DNA of 64,000 nucleotides from Rhizobium rhizogenes (lineage in GTDB: Bacteria; Pseudomonadota; Alphaproteobacteria; Rhizobiales; Rhizobiaceae), in contig NZ_CP019702.2 of NCBI RefSeq assembly GCF_002005205.3, positions 1,430,001 through 1,494,000 of the forward strand. Reading direction: 5' to 3'. Both the position numbers and the translations under genes were made by a program. Positions 45,056-55,716 of the stretch are shown here, piece by piece (position 1 is the stretch's first letter; every line of letters begins with the position of its first letter). Below the pieces are notes generated by a model. The model did not search any database. It was not told the DNA's origin and worked only from the letters and a program-made list of their open reading frames with translations.

Positions 45056-46225
45056 ATGAAGGGCAGCCTTACCACATCCGCGATCGTGCACGCGTCGCTT
45101 CTGGCCTTTGCCCTTGTTTCCCTGGGCTCGCCGGAACCGCTCGACGTGTCGCAGGCCGAAGCCCTGCCTGTGGAACTGGTGCCGATCGAGGAATTGACCC
45201 AGATCCAGCAGGGCGACAAGAACGCTCCGAAGGCCGAAAAATCGGCTCCTGTTCCGACCACACGTCCCGATATCATCGAAAACGCCCAGAATATCGGTAA
45301 TAACACGGCCGATATAGAAGCGCCGCCGACGCCGACGACAAAGCCCAATGACAATATCAGCGCCGCTGCCCCGCCAAAGCAGGAGAAGCCGCAGCCGGTC
45401 GTCGATACCAAGGCGAATGAAGTAAAGGAAATTGTCAAGGAAGAAACCTCGGCTCCCAAGCCGCAGGAAATGGCCGCCTTGCCGCAGACCAAGCCGGAAA
45501 TCGCGCCGCAGCCGAAGACGGAACCGCCGCCGCAGGAAACCAAGGCGGAAGAACCGCCGCCGGCCACGCAGGAGCCGGCCGAAATCCCCGTGCCGCAGAA
45601 CGTGCCGCGCCCGAACTCCCGCCCCGAGCCGCCGAAGCCGGAAGAGCCGAAGCAGGCAGAAACCAAGCCTGCAGAGCAGAAGCCCGCTGAAAAGCCGGCC
45701 GAGACCAAGCCCGATCAGGCAAAGTCCACCGACAAACCTTCTGACAAGAAGCCGGGCGAGAAGAAGCAGGAGACGGCGAAATCCGCTTCGTCCAAGGAAA
45801 GCGATTTCAACGCCGACGATATCGCCGCGCTTTTGAACAAGCAGGCGCCCTCCGGTGGCGGGGCGAAGCGGTCGACGCAGACGGCGTCGCTTGGCGGCAA
45901 GAAAACAACGGGCGGCTCTACGCTCAGCCAGACGGAAATGGATGCGCTGCGTGGCGCGATCCAGAAGAACTGGCAGATCATTCCCGGCATGGCGGATGCC
46001 TCGGACGTTCGCGTCCGGGTGACCATGAAGCTCGACCGTGATGGTTCCATCATCGGTCGGCCCGAGATCGAGGCCACGGGCGGTTCCGAAGGAACGCGCC
46101 GTGCTCTTTCCGGCGGAGCCTATCGCGCCATCATGCGTTCTGCTCCGTTCACGAACCTTCCTGCCGACAAATATGATGCATGGAACGAAGTCGTCGTGAA
46201 CTTCGATCCCAGTGAATTGCTATGA
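45056..46225 (+). CDS. tolA: Tol-Pal protein TolA
   Basis: Trans-envelope link of the Tol system, 389 residues. One N-terminal membrane helix ([20 protein letters not shown]) is followed by a long Pro/Lys/Glu-rich periplasmic domain (about 60-245), and the C-terminal TonB-like domain about 290-389 ([40 protein letters not shown]). The proline-rich middle replaces the alanine-rich helix of enterobacterial TolA, as is usual in rhizobia. Its stop overlaps the first possible tolB ATG. Confidence 0.93.
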   Translation: MKGSLTTSAIVHASLLAFALVSLGSPEPLDVSQAEALPVELVPIEELTQIQQGDKNAPKAEKSAPVPTTRPDIIENAQNIGNNTADIEAPPTPTTKPNDNISAAAPPKQEKPQPVVDTKANEVKEIVKEETSAPKPQEMAALPQTKPEIAPQPKTEPPPQETKAEEPPPATQEPAEIPVPQNVPRPNSRPEPPKPEEPKQAETKPAEQKPAEKPAETKPDQAKSTDKPSDKKPGEKKQETAKSASSKESDFNADDIAALLNKQAPSGGGAKRSTQTASLGGKKTTGGSTLSQTEMDALRGAIQKNWQIIPGMADASDVRVRVTMKLDRDGSIIGRPEIEATGGSEGTRRALSGGAYRAIMRSAPFTNLPADKYDAWNEVVVNFDPSELL

Positions 46226-47553
46226 ATGCTGAAAGGCCTGGCAACATGAAGATATTTTCGCCGATCCGGCTGGTGCTCGCTGTCGCGGCCCTCATGTCGG
46301 TTTTCTCCGCACCGGCTTTTGCGCGGGTGGAAATCAACATCAACAAGGGCAATGTCGAGCCGCTGCCCATCGCCATCACCGACTTCATGTCGAGCGACGG
46401 CATCGGCGCGCAGGTTTCCGCGGTCATCGCCGCCGACCTGCAGCGTTCCGGTCTCTTCGCGCCGGTCAATAAAAGCGCCTTTATCGAAAAGATCAGCAAT
46501 CCGGATCAGCAGCCGCGTTTCGAGGACTGGAAGGTCATCAACGCCCAGGCGCTCGTGACCGGTCGTGTGACGCGCGAAAGCGATGGCCGCCTGCGCGCCG
46601 AATTCCGCCTGTGGGATACGTTCGCCAACCAGCAGATGACCGGCCAGCAGTTCTTTACCCAGCCGGAAAACTGGCGCCGTGTCGCCCATATCATCGCCGA
46701 TGCCATCTATGAGCGTATCACCGGTGAAAAGGGCTACTTCGACACCCGTGTCGTCTTCGTTTCCGAAAGCGGCCCGAAGACGGCCCGCAAGCGCCAGCTG
46801 TCGATCATGGACCAGGACGGTTTCAACGTCCGCAACCTCACCAATTCGAACGACATCGTTCTGACGCCGCGTTTCTCGCCGAACCGCCAGGAAGTGACCT
46901 ACATGTCCTTCGAAGGCCAGCAGCCGCGCGTTTACCTGCTGCAGCTGGAAACCGGACAGCGCGAAGTGGTCGGCAATTTCCCCGGCATGACCTTCTCGCC
47001 GCGCTTCTCTCCGGATGGCCAGAAGGTCATCATGAGCCTGCAGCAGGATGGCAACGCCAATATCTACACGATGGACCTGCGCTCTCGCACCACGACGCGG
47101 CTGACGAACACGTCGGCCATCGATACGGCGCCGTCCTATTCGCCCGACGGTCAGCGCGTCGCCTTCGAAAGCGACCGCGGCGGCCGCCAGCAGATCTACG
47201 TCATGAATGCCGATGGCTCCGGCCAGCAGCGTGTTTCCTTCGGCGATGGTTCCTATTCCACGCCGGTCTGGTCGCCGCGCGGCGATCTGATCGCCTTCAC
47301 CAAGCAATCGGGCGGCAAGTTCTCGATCGGCGTGATGAAGACCGACGGTTCGGGCGAACGCATCCTGACCAGTGGCTTCCACAATGAAGGCCCGACCTGG
47401 GCGCCGAATGGCCGCGTGCTGATGTTCTTCCGCCAGAATGCCGGTGCCGGCGGTCCGCAGCTCTATTCGATCGACCTGACGGGCTATAACGAACAGCTCA
47501 TCAAGACGCCGACCTTCGCTTCGGATCCGGCATGGTCGCCGCTTCTGGACTGA
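46222..47553 (+). CDS. tolB: Tol-Pal periplasmic protein TolB
   Basis: Periplasmic beta-propeller that binds Pal and TolA. The product of 443 residues has a signal peptide ([20 protein letters not shown]), an N-terminal alpha/beta domain and six propeller repeats with recurring [17 protein letters not shown] and FSPDGQR-like units. ATG 46222 overlaps tolA by ATGA; the ATG at 46246 has a GAAAGG ribosome site and gives a cleaner signal peptide, so it may be the true start. A long hairpin terminator follows. Confidence 0.95.
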   Translation: MNAERPGNMKIFSPIRLVLAVAALMSVFSAPAFARVEININKGNVEPLPIAITDFMSSDGIGAQVSAVIAADLQRSGLFAPVNKSAFIEKISNPDQQPRFEDWKVINAQALVTGRVTRESDGRLRAEFRLWDTFANQQMTGQQFFTQPENWRRVAHIIADAIYERITGEKGYFDTRVVFVSESGPKTARKRQLSIMDQDGFNVRNLTNSNDIVLTPRFSPNRQEVTYMSFEGQQPRVYLLQLETGQREVVGNFPGMTFSPRFSPDGQKVIMSLQQDGNANIYTMDLRSRTTTRLTNTSAIDTAPSYSPDGQRVAFESDRGGRQQIYVMNADGSGQQRVSFGDGSYSTPVWSPRGDLIAFTKQSGGKFSIGVMKTDGSGERILTSGFHNEGPTWAPNGRVLMFFRQNAGAGGPQLYSIDLTGYNEQLIKTPTFASDPAWSPLLD

Positions 47554-47562
47554 TATGACTGC

Positions 47563-47600
47563 CATGACGGCGCCGGTACGAACCGGCGCCGTCATGTTTT
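47563..47600 (+). terminator. Terminator of the tolQRAB unit
   Basis: A perfect 15-bp stem (47563-47577 with 47582-47596) with an ACGA loop and TTTT, 10 bases after the tolB stop. Confidence 0.85.
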
Positions 47601-47762
47601 ACGCATGCCATACGGGAAAGCGCCTCTTTCTTGCCGCAAAGTGTTGTGAGGGAGCAAAAAAGTGGGACATTTCCTTTCTGTTAACCATAAGCGTTTGCCG
47701 GCTATTAACTGCGATCCGTTAGTGTCTGGCAACGTTATTGAAATTCCAAGGAGAGACCGGCG

Positions 47763-48293
47763 ATGAGCCGTACACATATTTCGGCACTCAGCCCCATGCA
47801 GAAACTGGCCCGTAACCCGGCTGTCATCGCCATGACGCTCGCGCTTGCCCTTGCAGGCTGCGCGAAGAAGAACATGCCGAACAACGCCGGTGAACTCGGC
47901 CTTGGTGGCGCGGGCTCCGCAACGCCGGGCTCCCAGCAGGACTTCACGGTAAACGTCGGCGACCGCATCTTCTTCGATACGGACTCGACCTCGATCCGCG
48001 CCGACGCCCAGCAGACCCTGCAGCGCCAGGCGCAATGGCTCGCCCGTTACCCGAACTACGCCATCACCGTTGAAGGCCATGCCGACGAGCGCGGTACGCG
48101 TGAATACAACCTGGCGCTCGGCGCCCGTCGTGCCGCTGCAACCCGTGACTTCCTGGCGTCCCAGGGCGTTCCGGCAAACCGCATGAAGACGATCTCCTAC
48201 GGCAAGGAACGTCCGGTCGCCGTTTGCGACGACATTTCCTGCTGGTCGCAGAACCGCCGCGCCGTGACGGTTCTCGGTGGCGCGGGCATGTAA
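47763..48293 (+). CDS. pal: Peptidoglycan-associated lipoprotein Pal
   Basis: A 176-residue outer-membrane lipoprotein. The lipobox ALAGC (Cys about residue 33) follows a hydrophobic segment AVIAMTLALALAGC; the OmpA-like domain has IFFDTDSTSIRADAQQTLQR, ITVEGHADERGTREYNLALG and RPVAVCDDISCWSQNRRAVT. It anchors the outer membrane to peptidoglycan and binds TolB. It has its own promoter region after the tolB terminator. Confidence 0.95.
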   Translation: MSRTHISALSPMQKLARNPAVIAMTLALALAGCAKKNMPNNAGELGLGGAGSATPGSQQDFTVNVGDRIFFDTDSTSIRADAQQTLQRQAQWLARYPNYAITVEGHADERGTREYNLALGARRAAATRDFLASQGVPANRMKTISYGKERPVAVCDDISCWSQNRRAVTVLGGAGM

Positions 48294-48321
48294 TCGCCTG
48301 ACGCATTTGTGAACGTGAATG

Positions 48322-48354
48322 AAAGGCGGTCTTCGGGCCGCCTTTTGTTTTTTT
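48322..48354 (+). terminator. Intrinsic terminator of pal
   Basis: A stem AAAGGCGG/CCGCCTTT closed by C-TTCG-G, a very stable UUCG tetraloop (48331-48336), then a T-rich tail. Confidence 0.88.
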
Positions 48355-48451
48355 CATAGTTTGGCCGAAGTTAAGTTGCTTTTTCAGTTGATATGGAAAG
48401 AATCCGGCTTGCGTCATTCCGGCGCAAATCAGTTAAGGCAGGACGAATGAG

Positions 48452-49465
48452 ATGAAGAAACTTGTCGTGGCGGGAATGCTGGGGCTTGCAGCCTGCACCG
48501 GCTTGAGCGGCATCGCCGTTTCGGGTCCGCTGTTCGGTGCGGGGGGTAGCTTCGGCACGATCAACTCTCAACAGGCCCCGGTCGTCCGGGTTCAGGCCAA
48601 TGAAGCCTATCGGGTTCAGCAACTTGAAGAACAGATCCGGCAGCTCAATGGCCGTATCGAGGAAATGAGCTTCCAGCTTCTGCAGATGCAGGAAACGATC
48701 CGCAAGGCGCAGGAAGACAATGAATTCCGCTTCCAGGAACTGGAAAGCGGCAATGCCGGCGGCAAGGGCGCAAGCCCGACGACGCCGAAAAAGAAGGCGG
48801 AGGCCAGCCCGGCAAGTCCGGCCACGCCGCCGACCGACGACGTTGCAACCATCATCGAAACGCCACCCGAGGGTGGCGCTTCCGTTTCGCCGTCTGTTCC
48901 GTCCAATGCGCCGACAAGTGCTCCGGGAGAAACGACGCTCGGTTCCATCGAACTCGATTCCCGGGGAATGCCCGTTGGCGGCACTCTCAACCAGAACGCC
49001 AACAATTCGTCCGGTAGCCTTCCCGGTGTGACCACCGGTAACGGCACCCGCAAGACCGATCCGGTCAACACGGCGGCGCTGACCAGCGAAAGTGATATTT
49101 ACCAGGCCGCTTATGGCCATGTCCTTTCCGGCGACTACAAGCTGGCGGAACAGGGTTTCCAGCAATATCTGCAGGGCTACCCCAAGGGCACCAAGGCAGC
49201 GGATGCGAGCTTCTGGCTGGGCGAGGCGCAATATTCGCAGGGCAAGTTCAACGAAGCCGCAAAAACCTTTCTGAACGGCCATCAGGCCTATGGCAAATCC
49301 CCCAAGGCTCCCGAAATGCTGATGAAGCTCGGCATGTCGCTTGCCGCTCTCGATAATACCGAAACCGCCTGCGCCACGCTGCGCGAGGTGCCGAAGCGTT
49401 ATCCCAATGCTTCCAAGACCGTTTTGAACAAGGTTGCGAGTGAACAGAAGCGGCTGAGCTGCTGA
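48452..49465 (+). CDS. cpoB: Cell division coordinator CpoB (YbgF)
   Basis: A 337-residue periplasmic protein: signal peptide (VVAGMLGLAACTGLSGIAVS), a coiled coil (VQQLEEQIRQLNGRIEEMSF), a Pro/Ser/Thr-rich linker, and C-terminal TPRs (IYQAAYGHVLSGDYKLAEQG, SFWLGEAQYSQGKFNEAAKT). In Escherichia coli CpoB links peptidoglycan synthesis with Tol at the septum. The N-terminal ACT after the hydrophobic stretch is not a lipobox in the usual place. tilS follows by 30 bases. Confidence 0.9.
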   Translation: MKKLVVAGMLGLAACTGLSGIAVSGPLFGAGGSFGTINSQQAPVVRVQANEAYRVQQLEEQIRQLNGRIEEMSFQLLQMQETIRKAQEDNEFRFQELESGNAGGKGASPTTPKKKAEASPASPATPPTDDVATIIETPPEGGASVSPSVPSNAPTSAPGETTLGSIELDSRGMPVGGTLNQNANNSSGSLPGVTTGNGTRKTDPVNTAALTSESDIYQAAYGHVLSGDYKLAEQGFQQYLQGYPKGTKAADASFWLGEAQYSQGKFNEAAKTFLNGHQAYGKSPKAPEMLMKLGMSLAALDNTETACATLREVPKRYPNASKTVLNKVASEQKRLSC

Positions 49466-49495
49466 TCCCTTTCCTGCCATCGCGGCGGTGTTTCC

Positions 49496-50833
49496 ATGCC
49501 GGTTGATGCCCGCATTCCAGGCGAAATGACAGTTGCGCCGCTTCCGGCGGCAAGGTCCTTTGTCGCAACTCTTCGCAAACCTTCCCATATTCTCGTTGCA
49601 ATTTCAGGCGGCAGCGATTCCACGGGTTTGTTGCTGGCACTGCATCAGGCAATTGCGGAGGCGGGCTGTGACCGGCTACGACTTTCCGCCGTCACCATCG
49701 ACCACGCGCTGAGAGTGGAATCAGCCGCGGAGGCCTGCCAGGTAGCCGCGCTTTGCCTTGAACTCGGCGTTTCCCATGTTACGCGCCGGTGGGAGGGCGC
49801 CAAACCCGCTTCAGGTCTTTCCGAAGCCTCCCGCCTTGCCCGCTATCGTCTGATCGCCGAAGTTGCCGATGAGATCGGCGCCGACCTTGTGGTGACGGGG
49901 CACACGATCGGTGACCAGCGCGAAACCGTGGCGATGCGTGCCGCCCGGAACGCCGGAGGTGATAATCTCGGCCTTTCCGGCATGGCGGATGCGGTTCTAT
50001 ACGATGGCCGCCACTGGATCATGCGGCCGTTTCTTGCCTGTGAAAGACAGGCGATCCGCGATTACATACTGTCACGCTCGCAAAGCTGGGTGGACGATCC
50101 CAGCAATGAAAATACCGGGTACGAGCGCGTACGGGTAAGGCAGGCGCTTCCCGGTTCTGCTGCTTGTCTTGATGCGGAAGCTGCCATCAAACGACGGAAG
50201 CTCTCTGAAAAGACAGCCGATTTCCTGCGCGGGCATGTGCAGGTCTTCCATGCCGTGCTTGCCGGGATACCTGCGGACAGCGTGGCGCCCGATCGTTCCG
50301 AATTCAGGCATGGACTGGCGGCGCTCATCGCCACGCTGGGCGGACGGGCCTATTTTCCGGCTGCAGGTAGCATGGAACGGGTTCTGCGTTTTCTCAAAAC
50401 CCGTGAAAACGGGCGGATGACGGTTGGCCGTGTTCTGCTCGACCGCCGACGCGACGGGCTTTATATTTTCCGCGAGCAGCGAAACCTGCCGGAGCTTCAG
50501 ATTGAGGCGCATGGGCAGGGGCTTTGGGATGATCGCTTTCTTGTGACAAGCGGATCGGCGTTTCCAATCCTTGTCACGGCGGGCAGGGTAGACGATGCCC
50601 CGGGAGCGGAAGTGCTTTTTCCGTCGGCACCCGCCGGGGTGGCTAAACCGGCCATGGCCGGCCTGCCGCAAATCGCCGCAGCGCCCCCTTACGCGACATA
50701 CCTGACAGAGGGTGTGAATATCAGGCCGAGGCTCGCACCATTCGATCTTTTTTTGCCGCGCTTCGACCTTGAGTTGGCAAATGCAATCGCTGTTTTGTGC
50801 GGGCGCGCCACATATCCACAGCCCCCGGTTTAA
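49496..50833 (+). CDS. tilS: tRNA(Ile)-lysidine synthase TilS
   Basis: Modifies the wobble cytidine of tRNA-Ile(CAU) with lysine and ATP, essential for AUA decoding. The 445-residue N-type ATP pyrophosphatase has the PP-loop [20 protein letters not shown] near residue 37, then [40 protein letters not shown] and a [15 protein letters not shown] region that contacts tRNA. Its C-terminal domain is poorly conserved. It lies between cpoB and ftsH. A short spacer precedes ftsH. Confidence 0.92.
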   Translation: MPVDARIPGEMTVAPLPAARSFVATLRKPSHILVAISGGSDSTGLLLALHQAIAEAGCDRLRLSAVTIDHALRVESAAEACQVAALCLELGVSHVTRRWEGAKPASGLSEASRLARYRLIAEVADEIGADLVVTGHTIGDQRETVAMRAARNAGGDNLGLSGMADAVLYDGRHWIMRPFLACERQAIRDYILSRSQSWVDDPSNENTGYERVRVRQALPGSAACLDAEAAIKRRKLSEKTADFLRGHVQVFHAVLAGIPADSVAPDRSEFRHGLAALIATLGGRAYFPAAGSMERVLRFLKTRENGRMTVGRVLLDRRRDGLYIFREQRNLPELQIEAHGQGLWDDRFLVTSGSAFPILVTAGRVDDAPGAEVLFPSAPAGVAKPAMAGLPQIAAAPPYATYLTEGVNIRPRLAPFDLFLPRFDLELANAIAVLCGRATYPQPPV

Positions 50834-50987
50834 ATCCGGCCTCTTTTTCGTGAATTGCCATGGAATAGTTTTTACACCAAAACGCATCAGATAACGCCCT
50901 TCGCCTTGGCAACGGCAGATGTCGTCCTTATGTTAGGGGCACGTAATAGCGGGCAGCAGACATGCCCGTGTGAGTTCGGGGAGTTCG

Positions 50988-52934
50988 ATGAACCCAAATT
51001 TCAGAAATTTCGCCTTGTGGGCCGTGATCGCCCTCTTGCTGATCGCGTTGTTCAGCATGTTCCAGACGTCGCCGACGCAAACGGGTTCACGGGAAATTCC
51101 GTACTCCCAGTTTCTTCGCGATGTGGATTCCGGGCGAGTTCGCGACGTGACCGTCACCGGTAACCGGGTTCTCGGAACCTATACCGAAAACGGCACGGCC
51201 TTTCAGACCTATTCCCCCGTCATTGACGATAGCCTGATGGAGCGCTTGCAGAGCAAGAACGTGACCATCGTGGCGCGTCCCGAAAGCGACGGCTCCTCCG
51301 GTTTCCTGAGCTATCTCGGCACGCTTCTGCCGATGTTCCTCATCCTTGGCGTCTGGCTGTTCTTCATGCGGCAGATGCAGGGCGGTTCGCGTGGTGCGAT
51401 GGGCTTTGGCAAGTCCAAGGCCAAGCTGTTGACGGAAGCCCATGGCCGCGTGACGTTTGACGATGTCGCCGGCGTGGACGAAGCCAAGCAGGACCTTGAG
51501 GAAATTGTTGAATTCCTGCGCGATCCGCAGAAATTCCAGCGCCTCGGCGGTAAAATCCCGCGCGGCGTGCTGCTCGTCGGCCCGCCCGGCACGGGTAAGA
51601 CCCTTCTGGCGCGCTCCGTCGCCGGCGAAGCCAACGTGCCGTTCTTCACCATTTCCGGCTCGGACTTCGTGGAAATGTTCGTCGGCGTCGGTGCAAGCCG
51701 TGTGCGTGACATGTTCGAGCAGGCCAAGAAGAATGCGCCCTGCATCATCTTCATCGATGAAATCGACGCCGTCGGTCGCCATCGTGGCGCCGGCCTCGGC
51801 GGTGGTAACGATGAACGCGAACAGACGCTGAACCAGCTGCTGGTCGAAATGGACGGCTTCGAGGCGAATGAGGGCATCATCCTCATTGCCGCCACCAACC
51901 GTCCTGATGTTCTTGACCCCGCACTTCTGCGTCCCGGCCGCTTCGACCGTCAGGTCGTCGTGCCGAACCCGGACATCGTCGGTCGCGAGCGTATCCTCAA
52001 GGTGCATATCCGCAACGTGCCGCTGGCGCCCAACGTCGACCTCAAGGTTCTGGCCCGCGGCACTCCCGGTTTTTCGGGCGCCGATCTGATGAACCTCGTC
52101 AACGAAGCCGCCCTCATGGCCGCCCGCCGCAACAAGCGCGTGGTCACCATGCAGGAGTTCGAGGACGCCAAGGACAAGATCATGATGGGTGCGGAGCGCC
52201 GCTCCTCCGCCATGACCGAAGCCGAAAAGAAACTGACCGCCTATCACGAAGCCGGCCATGCCATCACCGCGCTGAAGGTTGCCGTGGCTGATCCGTTGCA
52301 CAAGGCGACGATCATTCCGCGTGGCCGTGCGCTTGGCATGGTCATGCAGCTGCCGGAAGGCGACCGCTACTCCATGAGCTACAAGTGGATGGTGTCGCGT
52401 CTCGTGATCATGATGGGTGGACGCGTTGCCGAGGAACTGACCTTCGGCAAGGAGAACATCACCTCGGGCGCGTCTTCGGATATCGAGCAGGCCACCAAGC
52501 TTGCCCGCGCCATGGTCACGCAATGGGGCTTCTCCGATGCTCTCGGCCAGGTGTCCTATGGTGAAAACCAGCAGGAAGTCTTCCTTGGCCATTCCGTCTC
52601 GCAGTCGAAGAATGTCTCCGAGGCGACGGCCCAGACGATCGATACCGAAGTTCGCCGCCTGATCGACGAGGCTTATGGTGAGGCACGCCGCATCCTGACG
52701 GAAAACCACGATGGTTTCGTCGCGATTGCCGAGGGTCTGCTTGAATACGAAACCCTGACGGGCGACGAGATCAAGGCTCTGCTGAAGGGCGAGAAGCCCG
52801 CCCGTGACCTGGGCGACGATTCTCCCGGCAGTCGCGGTTCGGCAGTGCCGAAGGCCGGCACCAAGAAGGATGGCCCGAGCGAAGCCAAGGGCGACGGCGA
52901 GGCCGAAGGTGGCATGGAGCCGCAGCCGCACTGA
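50988..52934 (+). CDS. ftsH: ATP-dependent zinc metalloprotease FtsH
   Basis: Membrane-anchored AAA+ protease, 648 residues. Two N-terminal helices ([39 protein letters not shown]) flank a periplasmic domain; AAA motifs are [18 protein letters not shown] and [36 protein letters not shown], and the zinc site [15 protein letters not shown]. It degrades membrane and short-lived proteins. ATG 50988 is set by GGGGAG at 50978-50983; the GTG at 50970 is weaker. Ends at a strong terminator. Confidence 0.97.
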   Translation: MNPNFRNFALWAVIALLLIALFSMFQTSPTQTGSREIPYSQFLRDVDSGRVRDVTVTGNRVLGTYTENGTAFQTYSPVIDDSLMERLQSKNVTIVARPESDGSSGFLSYLGTLLPMFLILGVWLFFMRQMQGGSRGAMGFGKSKAKLLTEAHGRVTFDDVAGVDEAKQDLEEIVEFLRDPQKFQRLGGKIPRGVLLVGPPGTGKTLLARSVAGEANVPFFTISGSDFVEMFVGVGASRVRDMFEQAKKNAPCIIFIDEIDAVGRHRGAGLGGGNDEREQTLNQLLVEMDGFEANEGIILIAATNRPDVLDPALLRPGRFDRQVVVPNPDIVGRERILKVHIRNVPLAPNVDLKVLARGTPGFSGADLMNLVNEAALMAARRNKRVVTMQEFEDAKDKIMMGAERRSSAMTEAEKKLTAYHEAGHAITALKVAVADPLHKATIIPRGRALGMVMQLPEGDRYSMSYKWMVSRLVIMMGGRVAEELTFGKENITSGASSDIEQATKLARAMVTQWGFSDALGQVSYGENQQEVFLGHSVSQSKNVSEATAQTIDTEVRRLIDEAYGEARRILTENHDGFVAIAEGLLEYETLTGDEIKALLKGEKPARDLGDDSPGSRGSAVPKAGTKKDGPSEAKGDGEAEGGMEPQPH

Positions 52935-52959
52935 CCGTCAGCGCCGAGCGAGTGATTGT

Positions 52960-52992
52960 AAAAGGCCATCCGGTTCTCCGGATGGCCTTTTC
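52960..52992 (+). terminator. Intrinsic terminator of ftsH
   Basis: A 14-bp perfect stem (52960-52973 with 52978-52991), loop TTCT, flanked by A4/T4. Confidence 0.88.
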
Positions 52993-53124
52993 AGTTTGGT
53001 AACAAGATATAAGCCATTTTTGCGGTAATTTACGTGCTGTTTATCGTGGTTTGTGGCATCTAGCCAAAAAACGCTTCCGGCTGTTTTCAGCTTTGCCGGA
53101 ATGCCCAAGAGATTTGGAGTTCAA

Positions 53125-54477
53125 ATGGCACGCCGTTATTTCGGTACCGATGGTATCCGTGGACAATCGAACGTCTTCCCGATGACACCAGACCTCGCAA
53201 TGCGTGTGGGCATTGCGGTCGGGACGATTTTCCGCCGTGGTCACCATCGCCACCGCGTCGTAATCGGCAAGGATACGCGGCTTTCCGGCTATATGCTCGA
53301 AAACGCGCTGGTCGCCGGCTTCACCGCAGCCGGCCTCGACGTCTTCCTGCTCGGCCCCATTCCGACGCCGGCCGTCGCCATGCTGACCCGGTCGCTGCGC
53401 GCCGATATCGGCGTGATGATCTCGGCCTCGCACAACCCCTTTTCCGATAACGGCATCAAGCTTTTCGGACCGGACGGATACAAGCTTTCCGACGAGCTGG
53501 AACTGGAAATCGAAGATCTTCTCGACAAGGATATCTATGCCCAGCTTGCCAAGCCGAGCGAAATCGGCCGTGCCAAGCGTGTGGATGGCGACATCTATCG
53601 TTATATCGAATTCGTAAAACGCACCCTGCCGCGTGATGTGACGCTGAGCGGGCTGAGGATCGCCATCGACTGCGCCAATGGTGCCGCTTACAAGGTGGCG
53701 CCCGCTGCGCTCTGGGAACTGGGTGCGGAAGTCGTCACCATCGGTAACGAACCGAACGGCATCAATATCAATCTCGAATGTGGCTCCACCCACCCTGAAG
53801 CCCTGCAGAAGAAAGTGCATGAAGTGCGCGCCGATATCGGCATTGCGCTGGATGGTGATGCGGATCGCGTCATCATTGTCGACGAACGTGGCGAGATCGT
53901 CGATGGCGATCAGCTGATGGCTGTCATTGCAGATAGCTGGGCGGCCGACAACACGCTGCGCGGCGGCGGCATTGTCGCGACCGTCATGTCCAATCTCGGG
54001 CTGGAGCGCTTCCTTGGCGACAAGGGCCTTACCCTTGCCCGCACCAAGGTCGGTGACCGCTATGTCGTTGAGCATATGCGCAACCACAATTTCAATGTCG
54101 GCGGTGAGCAGTCCGGCCATATCGTTCTGTCGGATTACGGCACCACAGGTGACGGTCTCGTCGCGGCCCTGCAGGTTCTCGCCAAGGTCAAGCGCTCCGG
54201 CCTCACGGTCAGCGAAGTGTGCCGCAAGTTCGAGCCGGTTCCGCAGCTTTTGAAGAACGTCCGCATCTCCGGCGGCAAGCCGCTGGAAAATCCGGTCGTG
54301 CAGCAGGCGATCGCGGATGCGGAAAGCGCATTGGCCAATAATGGCCGCCTCGTCATCCGTCCTTCCGGCACGGAGCCGCTGATCCGCGTCATGGCGGAGG
54401 GGGACGACAGCGCCAAGGTGGAGAAGATCGTCAACGATCTCGTCGGCGTTATCTCCAATGCCCGCTCGGCCGCGTGA
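53125..54477 (+). CDS. glmM: Phosphoglucosamine mutase
   Basis: Converts glucosamine 6-phosphate to glucosamine 1-phosphate for peptidoglycan and lipopolysaccharide. The 450-residue alpha-D-phosphohexomutase has [20 protein letters not shown], the phosphoserine loop [20 protein letters not shown] (near residue 100), metal loop [20 protein letters not shown] and the phosphate-binding [20 protein letters not shown]. The ATG at 53125 has a GGAG site and matches family starts. Independent of ftsH by its terminator. Confidence 0.96.
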   Translation: MARRYFGTDGIRGQSNVFPMTPDLAMRVGIAVGTIFRRGHHRHRVVIGKDTRLSGYMLENALVAGFTAAGLDVFLLGPIPTPAVAMLTRSLRADIGVMISASHNPFSDNGIKLFGPDGYKLSDELELEIEDLLDKDIYAQLAKPSEIGRAKRVDGDIYRYIEFVKRTLPRDVTLSGLRIAIDCANGAAYKVAPAALWELGAEVVTIGNEPNGININLECGSTHPEALQKKVHEVRADIGIALDGDADRVIIVDERGEIVDGDQLMAVIADSWAADNTLRGGGIVATVMSNLGLERFLGDKGLTLARTKVGDRYVVEHMRNHNFNVGGEQSGHIVLSDYGTTGDGLVAALQVLAKVKRSGLTVSEVCRKFEPVPQLLKNVRISGGKPLENPVVQQAIADAESALANNGRLVIRPSGTEPLIRVMAEGDDSAKVEKIVNDLVGVISNARSAA

Positions 54478-54498
54478 GCAGCGCCAAATAGAATGGTC

Positions 54499-54526
54499 AA
54501 AAGCCGGCTTCCCAGCCGGCTTTTTC
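54499..54526 (+). terminator. Intrinsic terminator of glmM
   Basis: AAGCCGGCT (54501-54509) pairs with AGCCGGCTT (54514-54522), with T-rich tail and A-run before. Confidence 0.85.
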
Positions 54527-54564
54527 TTTGAGTATTTCCTAATAAATATAGTGAATGATCGTGG

Positions 54565-54579
54565 TTAATCGGGACTTAA
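54565..54579 (+). promoter_or_regulatory. CtrA box upstream of the beta-barrel gene
   Basis: Exact TTAA-N7-TTAA (54565-54568, 54576-54579), embedded in GGTTAA/TTAACC dyad symmetry, 80 bp before the start of the outer-membrane protein gene. Confidence 0.6.
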
Positions 54580-54658
54580 CCATTTTACGCCACTCTCCGT
54601 GACTGAACAGTTCACTGGCAGCTGCTGCAACGCATGTGCCTCTTCTGGAGTGGAAGTC

Positions 54659-55504
54659 ATGAAAAACGCCCTGGCCGGATTTCTGGCCGTTCTGCTGACC
54701 GGCACAAGCGCCGTCGGCGCCGATCTTTATCAGGCCGAACCGGCGCCTGCCTATGTCGAGGCACCTGAAGTGCAGATCACCCAGGCAAGCGGCTGGTATC
54801 TTCGCGGCGACGTCGGTTATTCCTTCAACAAGCTGCGCGGCGCCCATTATTATCAGGGTGGGCCGGGTGGATATCTGCAGGATTTCGAAACTGCAAAGAT
54901 CAAGGACAGCTACATCATCGGCGCCGGTGTCGGTTATCAGTTCAACAACTATTTCCGCAGTGACGTAACCTTCGACTACATGGGCAAGTCGGATTTCCGC
55001 GGCTCCACGGTGGGCGGCTGCGGCTCGGTCGCCGGTCCCTGTGTCTCGACGGACCTTAGCTCGCTGCAGGCCTATACGTTGATGGCGAACGCCTATGTCG
55101 ATCTCGGCACCTATGGCCGCGTTACGCCTTATGTCGGTGGCGGTATCGGCGGTTCCTACGTCAAGTGGGACAAGCTGCGCAATACCTCGTGCAGCACCAA
55201 CGGTCTCGGCTGCGACCCGACCACGGAGCATGGCGGCAAGGGCAAATGGCGCTTCGCTTACGCCCTGATGGCCGGTGCGTCGATCGACGTTACCTGTAAC
55301 CTGAAGGCCGATATCGGCTATCGTTTCCGCCACATCAACAAGGGCGACATGTTCGCCTATGAGAACGGCGGCGGTCCGGGCCGCGACAAGGGCCTTTATT
55401 CGCATGAAGTGCGTGTAGGTGGCCGTTATGTCTTCAACGGCTGCGATACGGCACAATACATGCCGCCTGCCGATATCCCGTTGCAGCCTGCCGTTTATAA
55501 ATAA
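54659..55504 (+). CDS. Outer-membrane beta-barrel protein (Omp25/Omp31-like)
   Basis: A 281-residue protein with signal peptide (AGFLAVLLTGTSAVGADLYQ) and an 8-strand barrel: ASGWYLRGDVGYSFNKLRGA, YIIGAGVGYQFNNYFRSDVT, TPYVGGGIGGSYVKWDKL, FAYALMAGASIDVTCNLKAD and a final YSHEVRVGGRYVFNG strand, like rhizobial Omp25/Omp31 and RopB-type proteins. Two cysteine-containing extracellular loops (GGCGSVAGPCV, SCSTNGLGCD) may form disulfides. A perfect CtrA box 80 bp upstream suggests cell-cycle timing, unlike most envelope genes here. Confidence 0.88.
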   Translation: MKNALAGFLAVLLTGTSAVGADLYQAEPAPAYVEAPEVQITQASGWYLRGDVGYSFNKLRGAHYYQGGPGGYLQDFETAKIKDSYIIGAGVGYQFNNYFRSDVTFDYMGKSDFRGSTVGGCGSVAGPCVSTDLSSLQAYTLMANAYVDLGTYGRVTPYVGGGIGGSYVKWDKLRNTSCSTNGLGCDPTTEHGGKGKWRFAYALMAGASIDVTCNLKADIGYRFRHINKGDMFAYENGGGPGRDKGLYSHEVRVGGRYVFNGCDTAQYMPPADIPLQPAVYK

Positions 55505-55529
55505 ACGTCACGCCCCGCTGCTAGCTTCA

Positions 55530-55566
55530 GACCGTCCGCATCCTTTGGGTGCGGGCGGTTTTGTTT
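55530..55566 (+). terminator. Probable terminator of the beta-barrel gene
   Basis: ACCGTCCGCATCC (55531-55543) pairs imperfectly with GGGTGCGGGCGGT (55547-55559), followed by TTTTGTTTT. Confidence 0.6.
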
Positions 55567-55633
55567 TGCCGGTATCGGACACGGGGCATGACGCATATGG
55601 ACCAAGATTCTTCTGCGTAGCGACATATTCCGC

Positions 55634-55662
55634 TTGACTGGGATCGGCGACAGGAATAGCAA
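55634..55662 (+). promoter_or_regulatory. Candidate promoter of serC-serA
   Basis: TTGACT (55634-55639), 17-base spacer, TAGCAA (55657-55662). The -10 is weak, but placement just ahead of the serC leader motif supports it. Confidence 0.45.
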
Positions 55663-55663
55663 C

Positions 55664-55716
55664 GGCGTCAGGACACTCCACCCTAACGTGGAGCGCCTAT
55701 CTGGAAGGGTAGTCAA
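55664..55716 (+). ncRNA. serC leader RNA motif
   Basis: The 5' leader of serC forms a compact hairpin: CTCCAC (55676-55681) with GTGGAG (55688-55693), stacked on GGCG (55664-55667) with CGCC (55694-55697), followed by a short spacer to the ATG with GGAAGGG as ribosome site. Its gene context and size match the serC RNA motif described computationally in Rhizobiales upstream of serC. Its ligand or mechanism is unknown to me. Confidence 0.65.

Noticed and set aside
51087..52931. 614-residue minus-strand frame opposite ftsH
   Set aside because: Shadow of ftsH, no family, no ribosome site.
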